From Gemmatimonadetes bacterium 2013_60CM_65_52 (GTDB taxonomy: Bacteria > Gemmatimonadota > Gemmatimonadetes > Gemmatimonadales > Gemmatimonadaceae), in the NCBI GenBank assembly GCA_002215645.1, contig NGFI01000005.1, positions 178,678 to 242,677 of the forward strand: DNA of 64,000 bases. The letters are read 5' to 3'. Below, in pieces: positions 53,494-62,376 of the stretch (position 1 is its first letter; each line of letters begins with the position of its first letter). The notes beneath the pieces are model-generated. The model was not told the DNA's origin, did no database searches, and saw only the letters and a program-made list of their open reading frames with translations. Made by a program: the position numbers and the translations under genes.

Positions 53494-53952
53494 GTGAGAA
53501 AGCCGATCGTGTTCGGTCTCGCGCTGCTGCTGGCAGCCTGCCACTCACGAACCAGGGAAGAGCCGGTTCGTTCCGCCCCCGCACCGGCGCGAACGGGTGT
53601 GGAAACGCCGCGCGGAGCGCTCGACGCATTTCTGAGCGCCGTGAAATCCCAGGATCTCCAGGCCATGTCCGCGGCGTGGGGCGACAAGAACGGTGCCGTC
53701 CGCGACAGCAAGTCGCTGTCTCGCGCCGAGGTCGAGCAGCGCGAGGTGATTCTCATGCGCTGCTTCAAGCACGACAGCTTTCGCATCGTCAGCGAGGTCA
53801 GTGCGCCGGACAACGAGCGGCAATTCCAGGTGGAATTGACCCGGGGAACTGTGAAGCGTGTGACGGATTTCTTCACCGTGCACGGGAGGGACCGCTGGTA
53901 CGTGCGGTCCGCGGCGATGGATCCGGTGCGCGATCTGTGTACGGCAAGATAG
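53494..53952 (+). CDS. Small lipoprotein of unknown function
   Basis: A 152-residue lipoprotein. Signal MRKPIVFGLALLLAAC gives Cys16 in a good lipobox (LAAC). After a 20-residue linker the rest, about 40-150, has one helix (GALDAFLSAVKSQDLQAMSA) then beta strands with FQVELTRGTVKRVTDFFTV, an NTF2-like/DUF4878 arrangement. GTG 53494 is preceded by AGGAG. I cannot name a partner. It converges on the epimerase gene with nine bases between stops. Confidence 0.72.
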   Translation: MRKPIVFGLALLLAACHSRTREEPVRSAPAPARTGVETPRGALDAFLSAVKSQDLQAMSAAWGDKNGAVRDSKSLSRAEVEQREVILMRCFKHDSFRIVSEVSAPDNERQFQVELTRGTVKRVTDFFTVHGRDRWYVRSAAMDPVRDLCTAR

Positions 53953-53961
53953 GGCACTCGG

Positions 53962-54372
53962 TCAGTACTCACTGAGCTCGATGAGAACGCCAGCCGTGGC
54001 GCCCGGATGGAGAAACGCGATACGTTTTCCTTCCGCACCCACGCGAGGCGTTTCGTCGATGAGGCGGATGCCGGCAGACTTGCAGCGGGCGAGCGTGGCG
54101 TCCAGATCGTCGACGGCGAAGCAGATGTGATGGATGCCCGGACCGCGCTTGGCAACGAACCTGCCGATGGGTGTGTCCGGGGAGTCGGCCTCGAGGAGCT
54201 CCACCAGCGACTCGCCGGCGTGTACGGCACGGATTTTCGCGCCGTCGGCGTCGTCGAGCGGCACCTCGGGCATGCCGAGGACGTCGCGATAGAATGGTAT
54301 GATGGCGTCGAGGGCTGCGACCGCGATGCCGATGTGGGAAATGCGGGTTGGTCGCGGAGCAACGTTGGACAT
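53962..54372 (-). CDS. mce: Methylmalonyl-CoA epimerase
   Basis: A 136-residue vicinal-oxygen-chelate protein with the two beta-alpha-beta-beta-beta modules. The metal ligands match the epimerase: His in ISHIGIAVAALDAIIPFYRD, Glu in SLVELLEADSPDTPIGRF, His in GIHHICFAVDDL, Glu near the end in GVLIELSEY. It interconverts the R and S forms of methylmalonyl-CoA in propionate or odd-chain metabolism. It stands alone on this strand with the mutase not in this window. Confidence 0.88.
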   Translation of the reverse strand: MSNVAPRPTRISHIGIAVAALDAIIPFYRDVLGMPEVPLDDADGAKIRAVHAGESLVELLEADSPDTPIGRFVAKRGPGIHHICFAVDDLDATLARCKSAGIRLIDETPRVGAEGKRIAFLHPGATAGVLIELSEY

Positions 54373-54455
54373 GGCAGTGCGCTGGAAGAGGGTGCGCCGG
54401 CGCTGAAAACTAATTCGGTGGCGGCCACGCCGATGGCCGCCGGGAGAGGAGACGG

Positions 54456-54782
54456 ATGTCGAATGCGCTTGCGGTGACGGACCAGGACTTCGATCAGGAA
54501 GTCGAGAAGGCGCCAGGTCTGACCATCGTGGATTTCTGGGCGACGTGGTGCGGGCCGTGTCGCATGATTGCCCCCGTGCTGGACCAGCTTGCCTCGGACT
54601 ACGCCGGGCAGCTCAAGGTGGCGAAGCTCGACGTGGACGCGAACATCAAGACCTCCACGCGCTTCAATGTGCGATCCATTCCCATGCTCCTGTTCTTCAA
54701 GGAAGGGAAGGTGGTGGATCAGATCGTCGGCGCCGTGCCGCGCCAGGCTATCGAAGCCAAAGTGAAGCAGCACGTGGCGTGA
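54456..54782 (+). CDS. trxA: Thioredoxin
   Basis: A 108-residue thioredoxin with active site WCGPC (Cys32, Cys35) in IVDFWATWCGPCRMIAPVLD and the cis-proline in VRSIPMLLFFKEGKVV. Full-length, without signal peptide, so cytosolic. A GGAG-type ribosome-binding site (GGGAGAGGAGACGG) lies before ATG. A strong intrinsic terminator follows the stop, so it is transcribed alone. Confidence 0.95.
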   Translation: MSNALAVTDQDFDQEVEKAPGLTIVDFWATWCGPCRMIAPVLDQLASDYAGQLKVAKLDVDANIKTSTRFNVRSIPMLLFFKEGKVVDQIVGAVPRQAIEAKVKQHVA

Positions 54783-54794
54783 TGCGGTTCGCGG

Positions 54795-54836
54795 CCGCCG
54801 GTGCGACATATTGTCGCGCCGGCGGTCTTAATTTTT
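54795..54836 (+). terminator. Intrinsic terminator of trxA
   Basis: A 14-bp stem (54795-54808 with 54812-54825, one G-T pair) with a three-base loop is followed by a T-rich tract, TCTTAATTTTT, ending at 54836. This is the clearest factor-independent terminator in the window. Confidence 0.88.
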
Positions 54837-54875
54837 CCGTTGCGGCCCTCGCGCGGCTGGCCCATCTTTTTCTCG

Positions 54876-55853
54876 ATGCCCGCCACCGTTGCCGGCCTGC
54901 GGTACCCACATACCCGCGTGCTCTTGCCTCGCACGCGATTGGCCTACGTCCATCTGCGCAACCTGCTCACCGACGCGAAACGCGATCGGTCGGCGCGCGT
55001 CTCCGGCTATGTCGCGATCTGGCTGCCGGAGGAGTTCCTCATTCTCTACCTCGAGCTGGGTGAGCTCGTGAACGCGTGCGTCACCGATGGCAAGGCGTTT
55101 CAGGTGATCGCCATCAATGCGGCGCTCGAGAAAGTGCCGTCCGAGCCGGAGTACGGCGAGATCTGCTTCCATGAGGCGGAATTCGATCAGCTCGGCTGCA
55201 TGTTCGCGTCGCAGACGCAAGCGCCGATCGCGTGGCCCACGGAGCTCCGCCCTACCGATCCGTCTGCGCTTTTTCCGTACCTCATGTCCACCACGTTCGA
55301 CGGCATCGTGGAGATCGTGTCCGAGGGCGAGGTGAACTATCTGGCCTTCGCCAATGGGGCGGTGAAGACGGCTTTTCTGGCGGGGAAGACGAAGGGCACC
55401 ATCGTGGAGCGCGTGAAGATGTTGTTCGACCGCGAGCACAGGGCGCTGCACGTAACGGTGCGGCATTGGCCCCTTCCGTCGCCGCTTCCCGTGCAGGCTC
55501 CGGCGGGCCTGGTGCAGGCGTATCGGGATCTCGCGACCTCGCTCGTGCTGCGACTGGTGGCGGACGGCAGTGAGAGCGCGCCCGCCATCGCCGAGCACGC
55601 GAGGCAGACGCTCGTGAAGATTCATCCGTCGCTCGAGGGATTCACGTTCAACGGGCGCACCCCGAAGCCGGTCGTCGCCGATGCGGACTCGGTGACCGCT
55701 GCGGTGGCGTCGCTCATCAATGAGGTCATCTGGACGGCCTCAACGCACGAGGGAGACGGGCCGGAACACTTGCTGCGTGAGCTCACGTACGAGCGCAGGC
55801 ATCTGTTCCAGTCGGCTGGACTATTCGACCGGTTGTCATGGAAGGTGACGTGA
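54876..55853 (+). CDS. Protein of unknown function, possibly DUF4388-like
   Basis: A 325-residue soluble protein. I do not recognise it with confidence. The segment around residues 35-90, SGYVAIWLPEEFLILYLELG and then ELVNACVTDGKAFQVIAINA, resembles DUF4388/PatA-type domains (a short gain-of-function sensory unit), and the same pattern seems to repeat near 145-190. There is no signal peptide. ATG 54876 was chosen because an upstream in-frame GTG lies inside the trxA terminator. It overlaps the rsmI start by 16 bases, and so is co-expressed with it. Confidence 0.65.
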   Translation: MPATVAGLRYPHTRVLLPRTRLAYVHLRNLLTDAKRDRSARVSGYVAIWLPEEFLILYLELGELVNACVTDGKAFQVIAINAALEKVPSEPEYGEICFHEAEFDQLGCMFASQTQAPIAWPTELRPTDPSALFPYLMSTTFDGIVEIVSEGEVNYLAFANGAVKTAFLAGKTKGTIVERVKMLFDREHRALHVTVRHWPLPSPLPVQAPAGLVQAYRDLATSLVLRLVADGSESAPAIAEHARQTLVKIHPSLEGFTFNGRTPKPVVADADSVTAAVASLINEVIWTASTHEGDGPEHLLRELTYERRHLFQSAGLFDRLSWKVT

Positions 55854-56686
55854 CCGACGGTGCTCCCGGAACGCTCTTCGTGGTCAGCACCCCCATCGGC
55901 AACATGGGGGATTTTTCTTTTCGCGCGGTGGAAGTGCTGAAGGGCGTCAGTGCCGTGCTCGCCGAGGACACTCGTCACACACGGCACCTGCTCGACCGCT
56001 ACGACATCGACACTCGGACGGTGTCGTATCACGAACACAACGAAGCCAGGACGACACCGGCGCTCGTTGCGCGGCTCACGGCGGGCGAGTCGCTCGCGCT
56101 CGTGTCCGACGCGGGCACCCCCCTGCTGTCGGATCCCGGAGCACGGTTGGTGAGCGCGGCCCTCGACGCCGGCGTGACGGTGTCGCCGGTACCGGGTGCC
56201 TCGGCGATTCTGGCGGCGCTGGTGGCGTCCGGCTTGAGTACCGAGCGGTTCACCTTCTTTGGATTCTTGCCGCGGAAGGGCGAGGCACGGCGAAGGGTCG
56301 TCTCCGACATCGTCGCGTTGCGGCACGTCGCCGTGCTCTTCGAGTCACCGGCGCGCGTGGGGCACACATTGGCCGAGCTCGCTGAGGCGGGGGCCGGCGA
56401 TCGGGCAACCGTCGTCGCGCGCGAGCTGACGAAACAATTCGAGGAGCTGCGGCGGGGAACGGTGGCTGCGCTTGCGGCGTATTACCTGGGGACGCCCCCA
56501 CGTGGAGAAATCGTGATCGTGATTGACGGTGCCGCCGCGCCCGCGGACGTATCGGACGCGGAGTTGCGCACGCGTGCTTCGGAACTGCGCGCGGCGGGTC
56601 ATGACGCCCGCGAGGTGATGCGTGTGTTGATCGCCGACCTCGGGGCGTCGCGCAATCAGGCCTATCGGCTCGCGCACGAGCCATGA
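55838..56686 (+). CDS. rsmI: 16S rRNA 2'-O-ribose methyltransferase RsmI
   Basis: A 282-residue RsmI methylating the 2'-OH of C1402 in 16S rRNA. The tetrapyrrole-methylase fold has LFVVSTPIGNMGDFSFRA, AEDTRHTRHLLDRYDI, VSDAGTPLLSDPGARLV and PVPGASAILAAL. The C-terminal helical tail around 245-282 has the family's DAREVMRVLIADLGASRNQAYRLA. ATG 55838 begins inside the previous gene. Its stop overlaps the DUF4159 start as ATGA. Confidence 0.94.
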   Translation: MEGDVTDGAPGTLFVVSTPIGNMGDFSFRAVEVLKGVSAVLAEDTRHTRHLLDRYDIDTRTVSYHEHNEARTTPALVARLTAGESLALVSDAGTPLLSDPGARLVSAALDAGVTVSPVPGASAILAALVASGLSTERFTFFGFLPRKGEARRRVVSDIVALRHVAVLFESPARVGHTLAELAEAGAGDRATVVARELTKQFEELRRGTVAALAAYYLGTPPRGEIVIVIDGAAAPADVSDAELRTRASELRAAGHDAREVMRVLIADLGASRNQAYRLAHEP

Positions 56687-57363
56687 AGGGCGCGCTGGTC
56701 GGCATGTCCGTCGTTGCGCTGCTGGCGTCGTCGCCGCTCGCGAATGCGCGAAACGCGCCGCGTCTCACCGTAGCTCGGCTCCAGTATGACGGCGGCGGCG
56801 ATTGGTACGCGAATCCGTCGAGCCTGCCGAATCTCCTCACGGCCATTCGCGAGCGCACGACGCTCCAGGTGGAGCGCACCGAATCGCGCGTGACGCTGCT
56901 GGACGAAAGGTTGTGGGACTATCCGTTCATCCACATGACGGGGCACGGCAACGTGAAGTTCAGCGACGCCGAGGTGGTGCGGTTGCGCGAATATCTGCAG
57001 CACGGTGGCTTTCTTCACGCCGACGACAACTACGGCATGGACCAGAGCTTTCGCCGCGAGATCAAGCGTGTGTTCCCCGATCGGGAGCTCGTGGACGTGC
57101 CGCTCTCCCATCCCATCTATCACGCCGTTTACGATTTTCCGAAGGGCGTTCCGAAGATTCACGAGCACGATGGGGAGCCGGCCCGCGGATTTGGGATTTT
57201 TCTCGGAGATCGCCTCGCGGTCTACTACTCGTACTCGAGCGATCTCGGCAATGGGTGGGAAGATCCCGAGACGTATCACGATCCGCCGGCACTGCACGAA
57301 GCGGCGCTGCGTATGGGAGTGAATCTCTTCGTATATGCCGTGACGAGTCGGCCGGTCCCGTGA
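56683..57363 (+). CDS. DUF4159 exported protein
   Basis: A 226-residue exported protein with a signal peptide (about 1-22) and a DUF4159 domain covering the rest: LTVARLQYDGGGDWYANPSSL, PFIHMTGHGNVKFSDAEVVRL, GGFLHADDNYGMDQSFRREI, LSHPIYHAVYDFPKGVPKIHEHDG. The fold is like class I glutamine amidotransferases without an obvious catalytic Cys. In FCB and proteobacterial genomes DUF4159 genes sit next to MoxR/DUF58/DUF4175-type gene sets. Start and stop both overlap neighbours (ATGA, GTGA). Confidence 0.85.
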   Translation: MKGALVGMSVVALLASSPLANARNAPRLTVARLQYDGGGDWYANPSSLPNLLTAIRERTTLQVERTESRVTLLDERLWDYPFIHMTGHGNVKFSDAEVVRLREYLQHGGFLHADDNYGMDQSFRREIKRVFPDRELVDVPLSHPIYHAVYDFPKGVPKIHEHDGEPARGFGIFLGDRLAVYYSYSSDLGNGWEDPETYHDPPALHEAALRMGVNLFVYAVTSRPVP

Positions 57364-60300
57364 CGATTCGCGCCCTGGTGGAGGTCGAGCGCAGAGTGCT
57401 TCGGCGCGCGGAGCTTGCGGCGAACGTGCTGCTGGCGACATCCACGGTCGCGATCATTCTCGCAATCGGAGCCGCGGTGCTCGGACGCGCGCGATGGCTC
57501 GCCCTTCCGCGCGGCACGCCGCTTGGCCTCTGGCTCGTGATCGCCGCCCTCGTGGGGGCAATTGCGATCCATGCGCGGCGGCGATTGCGTGCGAGAACCG
57601 CACGGGACGTCGCACATGCAATCGAGCGCGAGCAGCGCATGCGGCGCGGCGCCATCGTGGGCGCACTCGAGGTGGAAGGGACTGGCGCGCTTGCAGAATT
57701 GGCGGCCAGCGGTGTGCGGGCCGTTCTTCCTGCGAACCAGCCGCTGGCTCCCGCACTGCGCCGCGCCGGCATGCGACGCGCAATATTCGGCATCGCCTCC
57801 GCGGCCGCCGGCCTGCTCCTGCTTGCGAGCGCGACACCCGCATTCGGCGACGGCCTGCGCGCAATGCTCCGCCCGATCGACGCCTGGCGCGGCAAGCTGC
57901 TGCCGCGTCCGGCGATTGAAGGAGCGCCGCACGAGCTGCTTCGCGGATCGTCACTTCGTGTCACCGTTCGCGCACCGGGCCGCCGCGTGATCTACCTCGA
58001 CGCGCGCCAGACCGGTGACGCCTGGAGTCGGGATACCGTAAGTGTGAACCCGGTGACCGGAGCAGCGTCCTGGCAGGTCGACGTTCTGCATGCGGACCTT
58101 CAACTGGTGGCATCCGATGGCCGCTCCGCGAGCGACAGCGTGACGGTGCACGCCGCCGATCGGCCGTTCGTGGGCGCCGTCACACTGCACGCGCATTATC
58201 CGGCTTATCTGGGGCGTGGCGACGAGTCGCTTCCTGTGGGCGAGCCACTTCGCCTGCCGCGCGGAACGGTGCTCGCCATCAGCGGACGAGCCTCGGTGGC
58301 GCTCAGTGACGTCGCGCTGCTGTCGCCGAACGGTGAACGTGTTTCGCTGACCGTGAGCGCGCAGACGTTTCGCGGCTCGTTTGCACCGACGCGCTCGGAG
58401 GAGATGCGCTGGTTCGCACGGAGTCCGAACGGTCTTGTCCCCGATCTTCCCGAGCCGCTCGACGTGGAGGTGGTGGCTGATTCGGCGCCGCACATCCTGA
58501 TCGCCGAACCGAGCGCCGATACGGTGCTCGTCGGCGGTGATCCCGTCGAGCTCGCGCTGCGCGCAACGGACGACCACGGCATTGCGTCGGTGTCGTTGCG
58601 CATGATGCGCGTCAATGCGCGCGACGCGGCGCCGGTCGTGCGTGACATCACAGGCGTGGTCGGCACGAGTTGGAGCGGAACGACGCTCGTGAGCGTGGAT
58701 TCGATGCACCTGGCGCCGGGTGAGGCAATTCGCGTCCGCGCAGAGGCGGTGGACGCGTCGCCGTGGGCGCAGCGTGGCGTGAGCCGCGAGCTCGTGCTGC
58801 GGCGCGCCACGAGCGAGGAACAACGGAGTGCGGCGCGCACGCTGGCGGATTCGGCTGTGCAAAGTGCGGAGGCTGCGGCCGCGGCTGAGCGGGTGCTCGC
58901 GCAGCGAACGGACGAGGCAGCACGAGCGCAGGCCCGTCAGACCTCGCCAGCTGACGCTCCGCGGAGCGCCGCGGGTGCACGCCAGCAGGCGCCGCTGAAT
59001 TACGAAAACGCGCAGAAGGCGAAGAACCTCGCGCAGGACCAGCGCGCGATGGCCGACCGGGTGCAGAAGCTTCGAATGGCCACGAAGCAGCTCGAGGAGC
59101 AGCTCAAGGCGGCTGGCGCGTTGGACTCGTCGCTCGCACGGCAGCTTGCCGAGACACAGGCGTTGCTTCGCCAGGCGTTGACGCCTGAGCTGCTCGCGCA
59201 ATTGCAGAAGCTGGAGACGTCGGCGCAGCAGATGAACGGCGACCAGTCCCGGGACGCGCTGCGCGACCTCGCGCAGATGCAGCGCCGCATGAGGGAGCAG
59301 CTCGAGCGGAGTGCGGAAATGCTGAGGCGCGCCGCGCACGAAGGCGCGATGCAGACCCTTGGTGACGATGCACGCGAATTGGCGCAGCGAGAGCGAGCGC
59401 TCGCCGAGCAGGATCGCCGCGATGAGGCCAAGGCCGCTGCGGACGCACGCGAGGCCACGACACTCGCGGACCGAACCCAACGCCTCCGCGACGCAATGAA
59501 CGAGCTTGCTGCTCGCCTCGAGAAGGACAAGGCCGCGAACGGAGCGGCACGCACGCAGGAGGCGTCCCGTCACACGGAGGCGTCGGAAAAGACGCTGCGC
59601 GAGGCCGCGTCCCAGATGCGCTCGGGCGACAAAGGCGAGGCGGGCCAGAAGACTTCCGACGGTCGCTCGGGTGCACGAGATGCCGCCGCCGAAATGGATC
59701 GCGCCGCCAAGTCGATGCAGGACGCGCGCAGTGAACAGGTGCGCGAATGGAAGCAGGAGCTCACCTCCGAGCTGGACCGCTCCGTTCAGGAGATGATGCA
59801 GCTCGCACGCGAGGAACGAACGCTCGAGGAAAAAGTGCGCTCGGCCACGTCGCCGGATGATCGGCGCAGCGCACAGAGCGCGGTGGAGCAGGGTGTGGAC
59901 AAGGCGAACGAGCGGCTTCAGGGACAGGGGAAGAAGAGTGCGCTCGTGTCGCCGCGAACTCAGCGGGCCGTCGGTGAGGCGAAGCAGAAGGTGTCGCAGG
60001 CCACCGAGAGCGTGACGCAGCCGAATGGCGGTGCGCAGCGGCAGGCCGCGGCGCTGTCGGACGCAGCGGACGCACTCACACGCGCCGCCGCGTCGCTGGC
60101 TCGAGACCGCGAGCGGGCCAACACTGCCAGCAGCGCCTCGGGCTTCAGCGAGATGTTGAAGCAGATGCAGGAGATGGCGCAGAAGCAGGGCCAGATCAAC
60201 GGGCAGTCGCAGAGCCTGATGGGCATGCCGAACGGCACCGCGAGCGCGCAGGGTCAGTCGCTCGCGCGTGCGCTCGCGCGACAGCAACGCCAGCTCGCGG

Positions 60301-60674
60301 AGCAGCTCGACGACGCGGGCGACGGGGCAGGGGGAACGCGCGCCGCACAACTGGCGCAGGAAGCACGTCAGCTAGCCGAGGCGCTGGACAACGGCCGGCT
60401 CGATGCATCCACGATCGCGCGGCAGCAGCAGCTCTTCCGCCGACTCCTCGATGCCGGCCGATCGCTCGAGAAGGAGGAGCGCGACGACAACGGCAAGCGC
60501 GAAGCGACGTCGGCGAAAGGAAATGCATCGTTCGGCCCCGGCGGGCACGTCGATGCGCGTGCCGCGGTGCGTTACCGCCCGCCGACATGGCAGGAGATGC
60601 GCTCGCTGTCCGCCGACGAGCGCCGCGCGATTCTCGATTACTTCACGCGGTTGAACGGTGCGCCGAATCCCTAG
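57360..60674 (+). CDS. DUF4175-like membrane protein with long coiled coil
   Basis: A 1104-residue protein. The N-terminus has two or three membrane helices (about 20-42, 55-75 and 138-158). A beta-rich middle follows (about 190-470), with ADTVLVGGDPVELALRATDD and GIASVSLRMM similar to Ig-like strands. Residues 480-1060 are Gln/Ala/Arg/Glu-rich helical coiled coils (LAEQDRRDEAKAAADAREAT and so on), probably periplasmic. The pattern matches DUF4175 proteins, whose function is unknown. GTG 57360 overlaps the DUF4159 stop, and it lies within one operon with TPR and other genes. Confidence 0.8.
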   Translation: MTIRALVEVERRVLRRAELAANVLLATSTVAIILAIGAAVLGRARWLALPRGTPLGLWLVIAALVGAIAIHARRRLRARTARDVAHAIEREQRMRRGAIVGALEVEGTGALAELAASGVRAVLPANQPLAPALRRAGMRRAIFGIASAAAGLLLLASATPAFGDGLRAMLRPIDAWRGKLLPRPAIEGAPHELLRGSSLRVTVRAPGRRVIYLDARQTGDAWSRDTVSVNPVTGAASWQVDVLHADLQLVASDGRSASDSVTVHAADRPFVGAVTLHAHYPAYLGRGDESLPVGEPLRLPRGTVLAISGRASVALSDVALLSPNGERVSLTVSAQTFRGSFAPTRSEEMRWFARSPNGLVPDLPEPLDVEVVADSAPHILIAEPSADTVLVGGDPVELALRATDDHGIASVSLRMMRVNARDAAPVVRDITGVVGTSWSGTTLVSVDSMHLAPGEAIRVRAEAVDASPWAQRGVSRELVLRRATSEEQRSAARTLADSAVQSAEAAAAAERVLAQRTDEAARAQARQTSPADAPRSAAGARQQAPLNYENAQKAKNLAQDQRAMADRVQKLRMATKQLEEQLKAAGALDSSLARQLAETQALLRQALTPELLAQLQKLETSAQQMNGDQSRDALRDLAQMQRRMREQLERSAEMLRRAAHEGAMQTLGDDARELAQRERALAEQDRRDEAKAAADAREATTLADRTQRLRDAMNELAARLEKDKAANGAARTQEASRHTEASEKTLREAASQMRSGDKGEAGQKTSDGRSGARDAAAEMDRAAKSMQDARSEQVREWKQELTSELDRSVQEMMQLAREERTLEEKVRSATSPDDRRSAQSAVEQGVDKANERLQGQGKKSALVSPRTQRAVGEAKQKVSQATESVTQPNGGAQRQAAALSDAADALTRAAASLARDRERANTASSASGFSEMLKQMQEMAQKQGQINGQSQSLMGMPNGTASAQGQSLARALARQQRQLAEQLDDAGDGAGGTRAAQLAQEARQLAEALDNGRLDASTIARQQQLFRRLLDAGRSLEKEERDDNGKREATSAKGNASFGPGGHVDARAAVRYRPPTWQEMRSLSADERRAILDYFTRLNGAPNP

Positions 60675-62376
60675 GCCCGGGCGCTTGGTGTGCAGCGTCG
60701 CATCCCTTGCACTGGTCGCGAGCATCGCCACGCCGGAGCTTCGCGCGCAGCAGGAAGAGCGCCCTGAGGTCATGAGGGGGCTCGAGCTCGAGAGTGCCGG
60801 AAAGTATCGAGACGCCGTTGTGATACTACGCGCTGCCGTCCACACGGCTCCTTCACCGACCGCGGTGCTGGCGCTCGAGCGCGTCTATGCGGAGCTCGGC
60901 ATGAGCGACTCGCTGCTCGCGCCCATCGACACACTGATCCGATTGAATCCGAGGGAGCCGCTGTATCGGAGCATTCAGTTGCGCACGCTCCAGACGCTGC
61001 GTCGCGACGATCAGTTGCGCGAGGCATTCGAGCGGTGGGTACGTGCGTCACCGCGCGATCCGGCACCGTACCGTGAGTACGCGCGCATTCTCATTCAGCT
61101 CGGCCGGCCGGCGAGCGGCGATACGATCATCATGCGCGGAAAGAACGCGCTGGGTACGCTCCGCGATCTGGAGTACGAGAACGCACAGCTGCGCGCGGCG
61201 CTTGGCGAGTGGGTGCCAAGCGCGCAGTCGTGGCGGCGTGCGTTATCGGACGCACCGTACCTGGCGACTGCGGCCGCCTTCGCGTTGGCGCCGGCTCCAG
61301 CTTCGGCACGCGAGAACATTCGGGACGTGTTTCTGTCGTTTCCGGTCGAACTGGGCGCCCGGCGTGCACTGGCCGACTTGCTGCTGTCATGGGGCGCGCC
61401 AATGGCGGCGTGGGAATCTCTGCGGTCGTTGCGGCCGGACACCGCCTCGGCGACAGTATGGTCGGAGTTCGCCGAGCGGGCGTACGCGGACGAGCGGTGG
61501 GTGCTTGCGCGCGACGCCTACACGGCGGCGCTCGGCGTACGACGGCTGCCACATCTCGCCGTGCGCGCATCAGTCGCCGCACTGAAAGCCGGCACGCCGA
61601 ATGACGTCTTCAGTCTCGCGCCGCTCGCCGAAATGGGGGCGGACAGTGCGACGGCGGCCCGCCAGTACGTGCCGCTCCACGTGGATGCACTCGTCGCCAT
61701 CGGGCGGACGCTGGATGCTGAAGCGCTCATTGCGACGTACGACCGGTACTTCTCTCCCGTGCAACGCATGCGTGCGACGCAATCCGTCGCCATGGGCTGG
61801 GTGCGCGCAGGCGATCTACAGAAGGCGCGTGCCGCGCTGACCGCGGCGGGCGCGGACGCGGACTCGAGCGATGCGGCCGGACTGCTTGCACTGTACGAGG
61901 GCCGGCTGGATGCCGCGCGTCTTCTGCTGCGCAGTGGCGCAGTGCCGGGCGCGGACCTCACTCCTGCGTTGGGCATCATCGCGCGCTTGCGCACCGATCG
62001 TGCACCGACGGTTGGTGCGGCGTTTCTCGCGCTGGCGCGTGGCGACAGTGCCGGTGCGTCGGGGAAGTTCGTCGAAGCCGCGGCGGCGGAACCCGCCGTG
62101 GCGCCGGCGCTGCTTCTCATGGCTGCGCGGCTCAAGGGTGTGCGTGGAGATGCCGCAATTCCCATCTGGCAGAAGATCGTGGCGGACTTTCCCGGAACGC
62201 CCGAAGCGGCAGAGAGCGAGCTGGAATGGGCTCGCGCTCTGCGGCGACGTGGCGATCTCGCCAGCGCGACCGCGCGTTTCGAGCATCTCATTCTCAGTGC
62301 GCCGCAGAGCGCGCTGCTTCCGCAGGCGCGCCGCGAGCTCGAGCAGCTTCGCGGCACAGTTCCCCCGAGCTCATGA
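60658..62376 (+). CDS. Exported TPR-repeat protein
   Basis: A 572-residue exported protein. After a signal peptide (about 8-30) the whole chain is alpha-helical with TPR-like pairs, for example AGKYRDAVVILRAAVHTAPS and DLQKARAALTAAGADADSSD, and a C-terminal TPR with IPIWQKIVADFPGTPEAAES and RGDLASATARFEHLILSAPQ resembling YbgF/BamD-type repeats. GTG 60658 overlaps the DUF4175 gene by 17 bases. It probably acts as a periplasmic scaffold for the neighbouring DUF4159/DUF4175 proteins; this is inference. Confidence 0.8.
   Translation: MRRIPRPGRLVCSVASLALVASIATPELRAQQEERPEVMRGLELESAGKYRDAVVILRAAVHTAPSPTAVLALERVYAELGMSDSLLAPIDTLIRLNPREPLYRSIQLRTLQTLRRDDQLREAFERWVRASPRDPAPYREYARILIQLGRPASGDTIIMRGKNALGTLRDLEYENAQLRAALGEWVPSAQSWRRALSDAPYLATAAAFALAPAPASARENIRDVFLSFPVELGARRALADLLLSWGAPMAAWESLRSLRPDTASATVWSEFAERAYADERWVLARDAYTAALGVRRLPHLAVRASVAALKAGTPNDVFSLAPLAEMGADSATAARQYVPLHVDALVAIGRTLDAEALIATYDRYFSPVQRMRATQSVAMGWVRAGDLQKARAALTAAGADADSSDAAGLLALYEGRLDAARLLLRSGAVPGADLTPALGIIARLRTDRAPTVGAAFLALARGDSAGASGKFVEAAAAEPAVAPALLLMAARLKGVRGDAAIPIWQKIVADFPGTPEAAESELEWARALRRRGDLASATARFEHLILSAPQSALLPQARRELEQLRGTVPPSS

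Noticed and set aside
57951-60350. 799-codon open frame on the minus strand
   Set aside because: It lies antisense to the DUF4175 coiled coil. Its Arg/His/Leu-rich composition is typical of GC-rich shadow frames, and it has no motifs or ribosome-binding site.
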